Positions 8,499 through 17,274 of a stretch of 64,000 nucleotides of DNA are shown piece by piece (position 1 is the stretch's first letter; every line of letters starts with the position of its first letter). The notes beneath the pieces are model-generated. The model did no database searches, was not told the DNA's origin, and saw only the letters and a program-made list of their open reading frames with translations. The position numbers and the translations under genes are program-made. The stretch is from Eubacterium_U album (GTDB taxonomy: Bacteria > Bacillota > Clostridia > Lachnospirales > Lachnospiraceae): assembly GCF_025336545.1 (NCBI RefSeq), contig NZ_JAODBU010000003.1, positions 186,001 to 250,000 on the forward strand, read 5' to 3'.

Positions 8499-9812
8499 AT
8501 GAGTTCAAAAAATAAAACAAAGCAGCAGAAGTTAAAGACTTTATCAAGATTAAAGAAGGTCCTGATATTTTTTGAAGCACTGTTTGCAGTATGTGTTATT
8601 TTAATGGGCACGGTAATGTTTGTGCCAGCTGTAAAAGGAGCAATTGTTGAAGGACTTACAAAAACACCGGTAGGACAAAATATAATAAAATTGTTCGGAA
8701 GCAAATCTTATGATAAAAGTGTATTTGATGGTGATTTTAACAAGAATCAAGTAGAAACAAATAATCTTCAATACAATTATTCTGAAGAATATACTAATTT
8801 TATTTTATTTGGAATTGATTCACGAACAAGTCAGTTTGACGAGGGTACAAACAGTGATTCAATGGTAATTGTAAGTGTTCACAATACTACAGGTGAAGTA
8901 AAGATGGTGTCTATTTATAGAGATACATTTTTGAGAATATATAATAGCGATGGAACATATAAATATTTCAAAGTAAATTCAGCATATTCAGTTGGTGGTG
9001 CTGAAGGAGCTATTAATACTTTAAATAAAAATTTGGATTTACAGCTTACAGATTACGTTACTGTTAATTTTGCCGGTGTAGCAAAGATAATAGATACTCT
9101 TGGTGGAATTAAAGTTAATCTTACAGATGATGAGGTTAATCAGCTTAATCATCATATGAAGAGTACAATCAGTACTACAGGAGAATATGCAAAGCCTATA
9201 GCCAAAAGTGGAAAGAACATAAAGCTGAATGGTATTCAGGCCACTACATATTGTAGAATCCGTAAGGCAACATTTTATGATCCGGACACTGGTAAAGCCA
9301 TAAGGGATGACTTTGGAAGAGCTGCACGTCAGCGTTCTGTTATTATGAAATTAGTAGACAGAGCTAAAAAAGCAAGTGTAAGTGAACTTCAGCAGATGAT
9401 AAACACTGTTTTAGATGGAAATACAAAGAAAGAAAAGATAATTTCTACAAGTTTTGATTTTGATCAGATAGTAGGAATGTTACCAATCATTTTTGATTTT
9501 TCATTGAGTGGAAGTGAAGGATTCCCATCAGAACTTACAACAGGAACAATAGATAATACAAGTTATGTTTTACCGCAGGGGTTAAGCCAGAATGTAACAG
9601 CATTGCATGAATTCCTTTATGGAGAAGAAAATTATCAGCCAACTTCAACTGTTGAAGAAATAGACAGTAGTATTGTCAGCCAGACAGGTGTTTCTTCAAG
9701 TTCTACAGGTTATAATCCTACAGAGATGGGTGGAACAAGTACAGATGAAGAGGAATCGCAGACAGAAGAGTATTATGATTACGATGATGGTGGCGATACA
9801 GAATTTCATTAA
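8499..9812 (+). CDS. LytR-CpsA-Psr (LCP) family wall-polymer ligase
   Basis: LCP proteins transfer teichoic acid or capsule chains from the lipid carrier to peptidoglycan outside the membrane. One N-terminal membrane segment (about 22-44) is followed by the LCP domain: FILFGIDSRTSQ, DSMVIVSVHNTTGEVKMVSIYRDTFL, DTLGGIKVNLTDDE and a basic motif near the end (RAARQRSVI) that binds the pyrophosphate lipid. The last 60 residues are Ser/Thr/Glu/Asp-rich and disordered. GGAG precedes the ATG. It closes the envelope unit and is followed by a terminator. Which polymer it attaches is unknown. Confidence 0.9.
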   Translation: MSSKNKTKQQKLKTLSRLKKVLIFFEALFAVCVILMGTVMFVPAVKGAIVEGLTKTPVGQNIIKLFGSKSYDKSVFDGDFNKNQVETNNLQYNYSEEYTNFILFGIDSRTSQFDEGTNSDSMVIVSVHNTTGEVKMVSIYRDTFLRIYNSDGTYKYFKVNSAYSVGGAEGAINTLNKNLDLQLTDYVTVNFAGVAKIIDTLGGIKVNLTDDEVNQLNHHMKSTISTTGEYAKPIAKSGKNIKLNGIQATTYCRIRKATFYDPDTGKAIRDDFGRAARQRSVIMKLVDRAKKASVSELQQMINTVLDGNTKKEKIISTSFDFDQIVGMLPIIFDFSLSGSEGFPSELTTGTIDNTSYVLPQGLSQNVTALHEFLYGEENYQPTSTVEEIDSSIVSQTGVSSSSTGYNPTEMGGTSTDEEESQTEEYYDYDDGGDTEFH

Positions 9813-9821
9813 AGAAATATA

Positions 9822-9884
9822 AAAAATAGCTGAGAAGTATTTTAGAGAGCAAATGTGTAACTATTTACTTTTCGGCTATTTTTA
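9822..9884 (+). terminator. Terminator after the LCP gene
   Basis: AAAAATAGC...GAAGTA pairs with TACTTTTCGGCTATTTTTA, giving a two-part stem ending in a T-run. Confidence 0.7.
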
Positions 9885-10051
9885 TGAGCAAGCCCATGTG
9901 GCTTAGACTTTTAGACTTTGGTATCAAAAATTGCTGTGATTTCAAAACTTTTTAACAAAGGGAACACAAAAACATCACAAATTAAAACTAAACTGTTACT
10001 TGTAATAAAGATAGACGTTACAAAGAATGTGTACAGAAAGGGGAAAGCAAT

Positions 10052-11668
10052 ATGTACGATGAAGAAAATAATGTTAACAGCAACCAGACAGAGGAAACTG
10101 TAAACGATAATCAAAATAGTAACAATGAAACAAATGGTAACGTAAACGGAAATAGTGAACAAAGTGACTCATATTATAATAGTGGCAACACAAACAACAA
10201 TGGTCAGGGTTCATATTACAATAGTGGAAATAATTCATATTATAATCAGAGTAATAATTCGAACAACGGATATGATAATTCAAATTCAGGATATAACAAT
10301 TACAATAATGGTTATAATAACTATAATGATAACAACAAAAAGCCAAAAAAGAATAAGACTGCAATTTTAATTTCATGTATAGCAGGTGTGGTTGTTGTTT
10401 TAGCTGTAGGAGTTTCGTTAATAACAAGTTCTATTGCTGGAAAAGGTAATAATACAAATAACATTTTATCATCAGATAACAGCAGCAAAAAGACAACAAC
10501 AGCAGATAATAAAGATATTCCTAGTGTCGGCTCAACAGATGTTATTGAAGATACAAATTCAGGCTCAGATGGAAAAGTTGTAATAACAGATGTATCTGAT
10601 GTTGTTTCAGACGTTATGAATTCAGTTGTAGCTATTACAAATACTACATTAGTTCAATCAAATTATTATGATAATTTTAGTTATTTCTATGGTTATGGTT
10701 TTGGAAATAATGATGGAAATAACAATGGACAGTCATATGAAGAACAGTCAGCAGGTTCAGGAATTATCGTAGAACAGACAGACACAGAATTGCTTGTAGT
10801 TACAAATAACCACGTAGTAGAGGGCGCAGATTCATTATCAATTCAGTTTGTAGATGGTGAATCAGTTGAAGGTAGTGTAAAAGGTACAGATACAAAGGCA
10901 GATGTTGCTGTAGTAGCAATTAAATTATCAGATATTAAGGAATCAACTTTAAAAACAATTAAGAAAGCAACACTTGGGAATTCAGATGAAGTAACAGTAG
11001 GTGAAGGTGTAATTGCAATTGGTAATGCATTAGGATATGGTCAGTCAGTTACATCAGGAATTATTAGTGCAAAAGATAGAGAAGTAACATTTGATAATAA
11101 CAATACAATGAAATTACTTCAGACAGATGCGGCAATTAATGGTGGTAACAGTGGTGGAGCTTTAATTAATGCAAAAGGTGAAGTAATCGGAATTAACGTA
11201 GCTAAATATTCATCAAGTTCTACATCTTCATCAGCAAGCGTAGAAGGAATGGGATTTGCAATTCCAATTTCATCAGTAACAGATATTATTAATAATTTGG
11301 AACAGAGAGAAACAAGATCAAAGGTTTCATCAGATGAAAAAGGATATCTTGGAATCCAGGGATATAGTGTAACATCGGATGCAGTAGAACAGTATTCAAT
11401 GCCGGAAGGTGTTTATGTATACGCAGTAACAGACGGTGCGGCAGCAGCAAAAGCCGGAATCGTAGCAACAGATGTAATCGTAGGATTTGACGGTCAGACA
11501 GTAAATTCAATGGATGATTTACAGAGTATATTGGAATACTATAAAGCTGGAGAAACAGTTACTGTAAAAGTCGCATACAGAGACGGAAGAGATTATAAAG
11601 AAAAAGATGTAAGCTTAACATTAAGTTCTTCAAGCGAAGCAGGAGCAAATGAACAGACAACAAAATAA
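10052..11668 (+). CDS. htrA: HtrA-like membrane-anchored serine protease
   Basis: Trypsin-like S1C protease with C-terminal PDZ domain, acting outside the membrane on misfolded proteins. Residues 1-105 are a cytoplasmic Asn/Tyr/Ser/Gly-rich low-complexity region, a membrane segment lies at about 110-132 (AILISCIAGVVVVLAVGVSLI), then a Ser/Thr/Asn linker. The catalytic triad is visible: His in VTNNHVVEG, Asp in TKADVAVVAI, Ser in GGNSGGALI. The PDZ domain covers about 430-520 (GVYVYAVTDGAAAAKAGI). AAAGGGGAAAG precedes the ATG. Single transcription unit, bounded by terminators on both sides. Confidence 0.95.
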   Translation: MYDEENNVNSNQTEETVNDNQNSNNETNGNVNGNSEQSDSYYNSGNTNNNGQGSYYNSGNNSYYNQSNNSNNGYDNSNSGYNNYNNGYNNYNDNNKKPKKNKTAILISCIAGVVVVLAVGVSLITSSIAGKGNNTNNILSSDNSSKKTTTADNKDIPSVGSTDVIEDTNSGSDGKVVITDVSDVVSDVMNSVVAITNTTLVQSNYYDNFSYFYGYGFGNNDGNNNGQSYEEQSAGSGIIVEQTDTELLVVTNNHVVEGADSLSIQFVDGESVEGSVKGTDTKADVAVVAIKLSDIKESTLKTIKKATLGNSDEVTVGEGVIAIGNALGYGQSVTSGIISAKDREVTFDNNNTMKLLQTDAAINGGNSGGALINAKGEVIGINVAKYSSSSTSSSASVEGMGFAIPISSVTDIINNLEQRETRSKVSSDEKGYLGIQGYSVTSDAVEQYSMPEGVYVYAVTDGAAAAKAGIVATDVIVGFDGQTVNSMDDLQSILEYYKAGETVTVKVAYRDGRDYKEKDVSLTLSSSSEAGANEQTTK

Positions 11669-11693
11669 TATATAGACTATAAAGAGTGAATAA

Positions 11694-11735
11694 GAAGCCT
11701 ATAGATTTGTTTTAAAACAATTCTATGGGCTTTTT
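11694..11735 (+). terminator. Terminator after htrA
   Basis: AAGCCTATAGA pairs with TTCTATGGGCTT with a G-U pair, followed by TTTTT. Confidence 0.85.
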
Positions 11736-11787
11736 GGTGTCGTTTATTCAAAGAAATTGCCATAGCATATGGTTTTGTGATAATATG

Positions 11788-11818
11788 TTACAAGATTTAA
11801 AAGAATCAGATATATAAT
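11788..11818 (+). promoter_or_regulatory. Promoter of the structured small RNA
   Basis: TTACAA (11788-11793) and overlapping TATATA/TATAAT (11811-11818) at 17 or 19 bases, placing the start near 11825. Confidence 0.55.
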
Positions 11819-11824
11819 GCCTGA

Positions 11825-11965
11825 GTCAAAAGGGCTAACCCCACATGAACTTGCTCATAAGTGGGTGAAAGACCTTAGGACCCGCGCCAATATGAGCAAA
11901 AAGCGGGAAGACTATCCCACGATATGCGAATGTTGGGTAGAATCAAAGTTGGGGTGCCCCTGAAA
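11825..11965 (+). ncRNA. Structured small RNA or leader upstream of clpX, class not identified
   Basis: This 140-base segment is GC-richer than its surroundings and codes for no protein. Stems visible: CCCACATGA (11840-11848) with TCAT-AA-GTGGG (11855-11865); CCCGC (11881-11885) with GCGGG (11903-11907); CTATCCCAC (11912-11920) with GTTGGGTAG (11932-11940); and a closing stem AGGGC..ACCCCA with TTGGGGTGCCCCT (11949-11961). TTGCTCAT (11851-11858) is exactly complementary to ATGAGCAA (11892-11899), a possible kissing or alternative pairing. The 5' part matches the element at 24611-24685 with compensating changes. It could be an independent RNA (6S-like) or a cis-acting clpX leader. I do not recognise the class. 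Confidence 0.65.
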
Positions 11966-12005
11966 TTATATAAAGTACTATGGTGATAACTGAAAGGAAA
12001 ACAGC

Positions 12006-13571
12006 ATGGATAAAGAATTTGAAACAAAAGAAGATATGAATATAAAAGAAAACAAAGAAATCATTAATGATAAAGAAACGACAGATGAATCATTAGACAA
12101 TACTAATGAAACAAAAAAAGACTATATAAAAAAAGAAGACACAACTTCAACAGACAAAGATGATAATGAAGATGAATATGAAAAAATTTGTTATGTCTGC
12201 AGAAGACCTGAGAGCCGTGCAGGAAAGATGGTATCAATGCCGGGAAACATCTATGTATGTACAGATTGTTTGCAGAGAAGTTTTGATACAATGAATGATG
12301 GATTAGCAGGATTCCCGGGATTTGGCGGATTAAATGGTATGAATGTGAACATAAGTGAAGAGGATTTGGAAAAATTATTAAAAATGCCTAATGTAAGAAT
12401 GGTTACAAGTGATGATTTTAATAGAGAAATTCCAAAAAATCAGAAATTAAAGAAAAAGAAAAAAACAGAAGAAAAAGAAGTTAAGACTATAGATTTGGCA
12501 AATTTGCCTGCTCCACATAAAATTAAAGAGCAGTTAGACGAATATGTGGTAGGTCAGGACTATGCTAAAAAAGTAATGTCAGTAGGTGTTTATAATCACT
12601 ATAAGAGAGTTGCTAACACGATACAGGATGATGTTGAAATTGAAAAGTCAAACATGCTTATGATAGGACCTACAGGTTGTGGTAAAACATTTCTTGTAAA
12701 GACATTGGCAAAAATATTAGATGTGCCTTTGGCAATCGCAGATGCAACATCATTAACTGAGGCAGGATATATTGGTGATGATATAGAAAGTGTACTTTCT
12801 AAATTGTTGGCAGCAGCAGATAATGATGTAGAAAGAGCTGAGACAGGAATTGTATTTATTGATGAAATTGACAAATTAGCAAAGAAACAGAATTCAACAA
12901 ATAGAGATGTAAGCGGAGAATCTGTTCAGCAGGGATTGTTAAAATTGCTAGAAGGCAGTGAAGTTGAGGTGCCGGTTGGAGCAACAAGTAAAAATGCAAT
13001 GGTGCCTTTAGCAACAGTAAACACAAAGAATATATTATTTATATGTGGCGGTGCATTTCCGGGATTGGAAGATATTATTAAGGAACGTCTTAACAAGCAG
13101 GCAACAATAGGTTTTATGTCTGATTTGAAAGACAAATATGATAAAGATGCTAAAATATTATCTAAAGTAATAAATGAAGATTTGAGAAAATTTGGTATGA
13201 TACCGGAATTCATTGGACGTCTTCCAATAATATTTACATTGGAAGGTTTGACAGAAGAAATGCTTGTAAAAATACTTACAGAGCCCAAAAATGCTATAAT
13301 TAAACAGTACAAAAAGTTGCTGGCTATAGATGAAGTAGATTTAAGATTTACAGAAGATGCATTAAAAGAAATAGCTGCAAGAGCGATAAATAAAAATACA
13401 GGAGCAAGAGCTTTGCGGTCTATTATTGAGGACTTCATGCTAGACATTATGTACGAAATTCCAAAAGATGATAATATTGGAACAGTTACTGTGACAAAGG
13501 AATGCATAGAAAAGAAAGGTGCTCCTATAATCAGATTCAGAGGACAGGAATTACTTGAACAAAATGATTAG
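12006..13571 (+). CDS. clpX: ClpX unfoldase with acidic N-terminal extension
   Basis: AAA+ ATPase that unfolds substrates for the ClpP protease. The order is: an acidic, Lys/Glu/Asp/Asn-rich extension of about 58 residues not found in standard ClpX; the zinc-binding domain (C-V-C at about 61-64, C-T-D-C at about 85-88); a linker with Gly-rich segment and a Lys/Glu-rich stretch; Walker A GPTGCGKT (about 221), pore loop GYIGDD, Walker B VFIDEID (about 283), and sensor/C-terminal domain. The IGF tripeptide needed for ClpP docking is present in ATIGFMSD (about 367). Length 521 against the usual 410-430. No clpP or tig gene is adjacent, unlike the common tig-clpP-clpX order. Confidence 0.9.
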   Translation: MDKEFETKEDMNIKENKEIINDKETTDESLDNTNETKKDYIKKEDTTSTDKDDNEDEYEKICYVCRRPESRAGKMVSMPGNIYVCTDCLQRSFDTMNDGLAGFPGFGGLNGMNVNISEEDLEKLLKMPNVRMVTSDDFNREIPKNQKLKKKKKTEEKEVKTIDLANLPAPHKIKEQLDEYVVGQDYAKKVMSVGVYNHYKRVANTIQDDVEIEKSNMLMIGPTGCGKTFLVKTLAKILDVPLAIADATSLTEAGYIGDDIESVLSKLLAAADNDVERAETGIVFIDEIDKLAKKQNSTNRDVSGESVQQGLLKLLEGSEVEVPVGATSKNAMVPLATVNTKNILFICGGAFPGLEDIIKERLNKQATIGFMSDLKDKYDKDAKILSKVINEDLRKFGMIPEFIGRLPIIFTLEGLTEEMLVKILTEPKNAIIKQYKKLLAIDEVDLRFTEDALKEIAARAINKNTGARALRSIIEDFMLDIMYEIPKDDNIGTVTVTKECIEKKGAPIIRFRGQELLEQND

Positions 13572-13638
13572 ATTTTAGTCTGACTAATGATAAAGTCGTT
13601 TTATTAACGAACGAATTACCTAAATGATAAATTTATAG

Positions 13639-13824
13639 GCATAATATTAAAATGATTTATTTTATTAAGTTTATTTTAATAATTATGCAATAAAAATAAA
13701 TGTTTGATAGTTTATTATATGATGGGTAGGATTGTGAGAGTGTAAATTTAGAACAATCTGCAACCCATATGTTAATATAAGCAAAACATAGGGACATGAG
13801 AGGAAAACGGTAGGAGATGTTATT
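13639..13824 (+). other. Intergenic leader region with inverted repeats before the glycosyltransferase unit
   Basis: GCATAATATTAAAAT (13639-13653) faces ATTTTAATAATTATGC (13673-13688), a likely terminator-like hairpin after clpX. Further on ATGGGT-GGATTG (13720-13733) faces CAATC-ACCCAT (13764-13769 region), a stem in the transcript leader of the next gene. No known riboswitch consensus was recognised. Confidence 0.4.
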
Positions 13825-16032
13825 GTGAAAAATATATATTCTGTTTTTAAAAACATAATAAATGGTCAGGATAGCTTAGAATGGGCGTTAGATTTAAATG
13901 ATGATGATTTAAATGACAAAGAAAATGAAAGAAAAGAAGAAGTATTTAAAGTAATTAAATCAGACATAGAAAAACTTCCTAACAGGGGAATAAAAGGGAA
14001 ACCATTAGTTTCCATAATAATTGTCAATAGAGAAACTGAAAAACTTGAAGAGCTAATAGAATCTTTGCAAAAATGCAAATTTTATGACAATTATGAAATT
14101 ATTATCGTTGATGCATTATCAGATGGACATTTGACAGAATGTGTTGAAAAATGGAAAAAGAAAATGGCCTTAACAGTTGTTAATAATAAAAAGAAAATAA
14201 CAACTTCTATGATGAATAATGCCGGCGTAAAGAAAGCAAAGGGTGAATACTTTGTATTTCTTGATAATAATGTAATTGTTTCAGACAGATGGCTAGATGA
14301 ATTGCTATATGCTTATCAGAATTTACCGCAGGCAGGTATTGTGTCGGGAAGATTAATATATCCTGCAATGCCAAAAGATAATAAAAATAGTGGCAATAGT
14401 TTCTGTATTCAAAGTACAGGAATAGAAATTAAAGACTCAATTTTTGAAGATGCATATTTTATGCAACCATTTGATGTGGATAATAAAAAAGAAATATGTG
14501 AAGCGGATAAAGAAATAAAAGAGAGAGCAGCAGTGTCAGGGGCGATGATGTTAGTGAGCAGAGAAGTGTTCAATGAAATCGGACCTTTTGACAGAAAATA
14601 TAATTTAGGCTACGAAAGTACAGATTTATGCCTTCATGGATTTTACAAAGGGTATAAGAATTATTATATTCCTACATCTAATGCTTTTTTCTGTGATACG
14701 GAAAATAAGTTGTATGATGATGAAACAAAGGACTTAAAGCGTATAAGAAAGAATGTAAAGGTATTTAAATGCGTATGGCAGAGCTATTTGCTAAGACAGG
14801 TTATTAAGGATAAAATAGAAGAAAATAATATTTTTACAAAAAATCCATTAAAGATTACAATAATAGAACCTGAAAATGATGAAAAGTGTAGAGATTTAGG
14901 CGAATCATTAAGTGATAAAGGTTATGATGTAGAATATTTAGAAGCAGAGAAATTACCTCATGCAGTAGGAATCTATACTGATGTCATTGTAGATGGAACA
15001 AATAATACAGAGAGCTCTGATTATACAGATACAAGAGATAGTGTTATAATAGTTCCTATAGAAAAATTTGATAAATTAGATGTTGATAAATTTAAGGATT
15101 TAGTATATGAAATTAATGATTATGTTGATCCAAAGGGAATAGACATATGTGGATCAATGCCAAATACAGAAGCGATTTATAATTGGGGAGATTATCATTA
15201 TGCATTAGCACTTGCTAAATCTTTAGAGAAACTCGGTTATCATTGCACTGTTAAGACAAGAGATGAATGGTATGAGAGAAGTCGTAATGCGTATTCAATT
15301 GTTCTTAGAGGAAAATATGCATGCTATCCTAAGATAGAACAGAAGTATTCAATTATGTGGAATATTTCACACCCTGACAGAGTAAAAGTAGAAGAGTATA
15401 ATTGTTTTGATATGGTTTATGCAGCTTCTGATGTAATTGAAAAACAGTTAAAGGAAAAAATAAAAGTTCCGGTAAAAACACTTATGCAGTGTACTGATCC
15501 GGAAGTTATGACTAATGTTAATGAAGAGGCAGAAAAGAAATACGAGCTTTTATTTGTTGGAAATTCAAGAAATGTATTTAGAACAATACTTAAAGATTTA
15601 CTTCCTACAGAACATAAACTTACAGTTTATGGAGATGGATGGGATGAATTTCCTGTTAAAGATTATGTAGAAGCGAAGTATATGCCTAATGAGCAGGTTG
15701 GACAGGCTTATCACGATGCAAAAATATTATTAAATGACCATTGGGATGACATGAAGGATAATGGTATAATATCTAATCGTATATTTGATGCATTGGCAGC
15801 AGGGGCATTTATAATTAGTGATGATATGCCACAACTTCATAAATACTTTGAAGGTTGTCTGGTGACTTATAGAGACAGGGAAGATTTGAAAAATAAGATT
15901 GATTATTATTTGACTCATGAAGATGAGAGAAAAGAAATTGTAGGGAAAGGTAAAAAGATTGTATTAAGAAATCATACATTTGATGCGAGAGCAAAAGAAA
16001 TCAGTTATGATTTGGAAAATAAAAAGGAGTAG
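13825..16032 (+). CDS. Bifunctional-looking glycosyltransferase: GT2 domain plus CgeB-like transferase domain
   Basis: Starts with GTG after TAGGAG. Residues about 60-290 are a GT2 domain (VSIIIVNRETEKLEELIESL, then DNNVIVSDRWLDEL and a D-rich stretch). Residues about 345-735 form a second region with GT-B-like ending (RIFDALAAGAFIISDDMPQL...FEG), as in CgeB/YkvP-type glycosyltransferases. Two catalytic modules suggest stepwise addition of two sugars to one surface polymer or protein. It is followed after four bases by UDP-glucose dehydrogenase. Soluble, no membrane segment. Acceptor unknown. Confidence 0.8.
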   Translation: MKNIYSVFKNIINGQDSLEWALDLNDDDLNDKENERKEEVFKVIKSDIEKLPNRGIKGKPLVSIIIVNRETEKLEELIESLQKCKFYDNYEIIIVDALSDGHLTECVEKWKKKMALTVVNNKKKITTSMMNNAGVKKAKGEYFVFLDNNVIVSDRWLDELLYAYQNLPQAGIVSGRLIYPAMPKDNKNSGNSFCIQSTGIEIKDSIFEDAYFMQPFDVDNKKEICEADKEIKERAAVSGAMMLVSREVFNEIGPFDRKYNLGYESTDLCLHGFYKGYKNYYIPTSNAFFCDTENKLYDDETKDLKRIRKNVKVFKCVWQSYLLRQVIKDKIEENNIFTKNPLKITIIEPENDEKCRDLGESLSDKGYDVEYLEAEKLPHAVGIYTDVIVDGTNNTESSDYTDTRDSVIIVPIEKFDKLDVDKFKDLVYEINDYVDPKGIDICGSMPNTEAIYNWGDYHYALALAKSLEKLGYHCTVKTRDEWYERSRNAYSIVLRGKYACYPKIEQKYSIMWNISHPDRVKVEEYNCFDMVYAASDVIEKQLKEKIKVPVKTLMQCTDPEVMTNVNEEAEKKYELLFVGNSRNVFRTILKDLLPTEHKLTVYGDGWDEFPVKDYVEAKYMPNEQVGQAYHDAKILLNDHWDDMKDNGIISNRIFDALAAGAFIISDDMPQLHKYFEGCLVTYRDREDLKNKIDYYLTHEDERKEIVGKGKKIVLRNHTFDARAKEISYDLENKKE

Positions 16033-16036
16033 GATT

Positions 16037-17242
16037 TTGAGTAAAATAGCAATAGCCGGAACAGGATATGTAGGATTATCAAATGCAGTTTTGTTAGCAC
16101 AACATAATGACGTAGTAGCTGTAGATGTGATTGAAGAAAAAGTTAATATGATTAATAATAAGAAATCACCTATTGTAGATAAAGAAATTCAGGAATTCCT
16201 TACAGAAAAGAAATTAAATTTAAAAGCTACACTAGATGGTGAAAACGCTTATAAAGATGCTGAATTTGTCATTGTGTCAACACCTACAAATTATGACCCG
16301 GATAAAAATTATTTTGATACTTCATCAGTTGAACAGGTAATTGAACTCGTTCTTAAAGTAAATAAAGATGCTATAATTGTAATTAAATCAACAGTGCCTG
16401 TAGGATATACAGAGAGTGTCAGAAAAAAATATGATACGGAAAATATAATTTTTTCACCGGAATTTTTGCGTGAAGGAAGAGCATTATATGACAATTTGTA
16501 TCCTTCAAGAATAATAGTTGGTGCACCTGATGATAATGAAAAAATAAAACAAGCTGCACACACATTTGCAAAACTTCTTGTGGAAGGAGCATTAAAGGAA
16601 AATATAGACGTTTTGTTTACAAAACCTACAGAAGCAGAGGCTGTTAAATTATTTGCTAACACATATTTAGCACTTAGAGTATCATTCTTTAATGAACTTG
16701 ATACTTATGCTGAGGTTAGGGGACTTGACACAAAACAAATTATAGAGGGAATCGGACTTGACCCAAGAATCGGAAATTATTATAACAATCCGTCATTTGG
16801 ATATGGTGGATATTGTCTGCCAAAAGATACAAAACAGCTTTTGGCAAATTATGAGAATGTCCCTAATAACATTATTGGAGCAATAGTAGAAGCAAATAAC
16901 ACAAGGAAAGATTTTATTGCAGAACAAATACTTAAAAAAGCAGGATTTCCACAGAACCAGAATGGCGTTGTAGGAATTTACAGGTTGACAATGAAGGCAA
17001 ATTCTGATAATTTCAGACAGTCATCTATTCAAGGTGTTATGAAACGAATAAAGGCAAAAGGACTTAAAGTCGTTATATATGAACCTACGCTAAAAGAAGA
17101 AACATTCTTTAACAGTGAGGTAATAAAAGACGTTAATGAATTTAAAGAAAAATGTGACGTTATAGTTGCAAATAGATTTAATAATGATCTTGAGGATGTT
17201 TTAGATAAGGTTTATACAAGAGATTTGTATTTCAGAGATTAA
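16037..17242 (+). CDS. ugd: UDP-glucose 6-dehydrogenase
   Basis: Oxidises UDP-glucose to UDP-glucuronate for polysaccharide synthesis. The NAD-binding motif GTGYVG is at the start and the catalytic Cys is in FGYGGYCLPKDT (about residue 245). I place the start at the TTG at 16037, behind AAAAAGGAGTAGG, because it gives the normal SKIAIAGTGYVGLSN N-terminus; an upstream ATG reading would overlap the previous gene by 50 bases. Length 401 is typical. It belongs to a unit with three glycan genes and supplies its uronic acid donor. Confidence 0.92.
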   Translation: MSKIAIAGTGYVGLSNAVLLAQHNDVVAVDVIEEKVNMINNKKSPIVDKEIQEFLTEKKLNLKATLDGENAYKDAEFVIVSTPTNYDPDKNYFDTSSVEQVIELVLKVNKDAIIVIKSTVPVGYTESVRKKYDTENIIFSPEFLREGRALYDNLYPSRIIVGAPDDNEKIKQAAHTFAKLLVEGALKENIDVLFTKPTEAEAVKLFANTYLALRVSFFNELDTYAEVRGLDTKQIIEGIGLDPRIGNYYNNPSFGYGGYCLPKDTKQLLANYENVPNNIIGAIVEANNTRKDFIAEQILKKAGFPQNQNGVVGIYRLTMKANSDNFRQSSIQGVMKRIKAKGLKVVIYEPTLKEETFFNSEVIKDVNEFKEKCDVIVANRFNNDLEDVLDKVYTRDLYFRD

Positions 17243-17274
17243 GTGGTAGTATTTAAATTAAAGGAGAAAGATGC

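Noticed and set aside
10074..10427. Long opposite-strand open frames over the HtrA N-terminus.
   Set aside because: They mirror the low-complexity AAT/AAC/TAT codons of the sense gene, have no ribosome site and code for repetitive His/Tyr/Cys-rich sequence.
11945..11965. GGGGTGCCCCTGA resembles the 5' consensus of a TPP riboswitch.
   Set aside because: The rest of the aptamer (the second conserved block with CUGAUCUGGAU and GCGUAGGGA) is missing, the motif lies at the 3' end of the RNA, and the next gene is clpX, not a thiamine gene.
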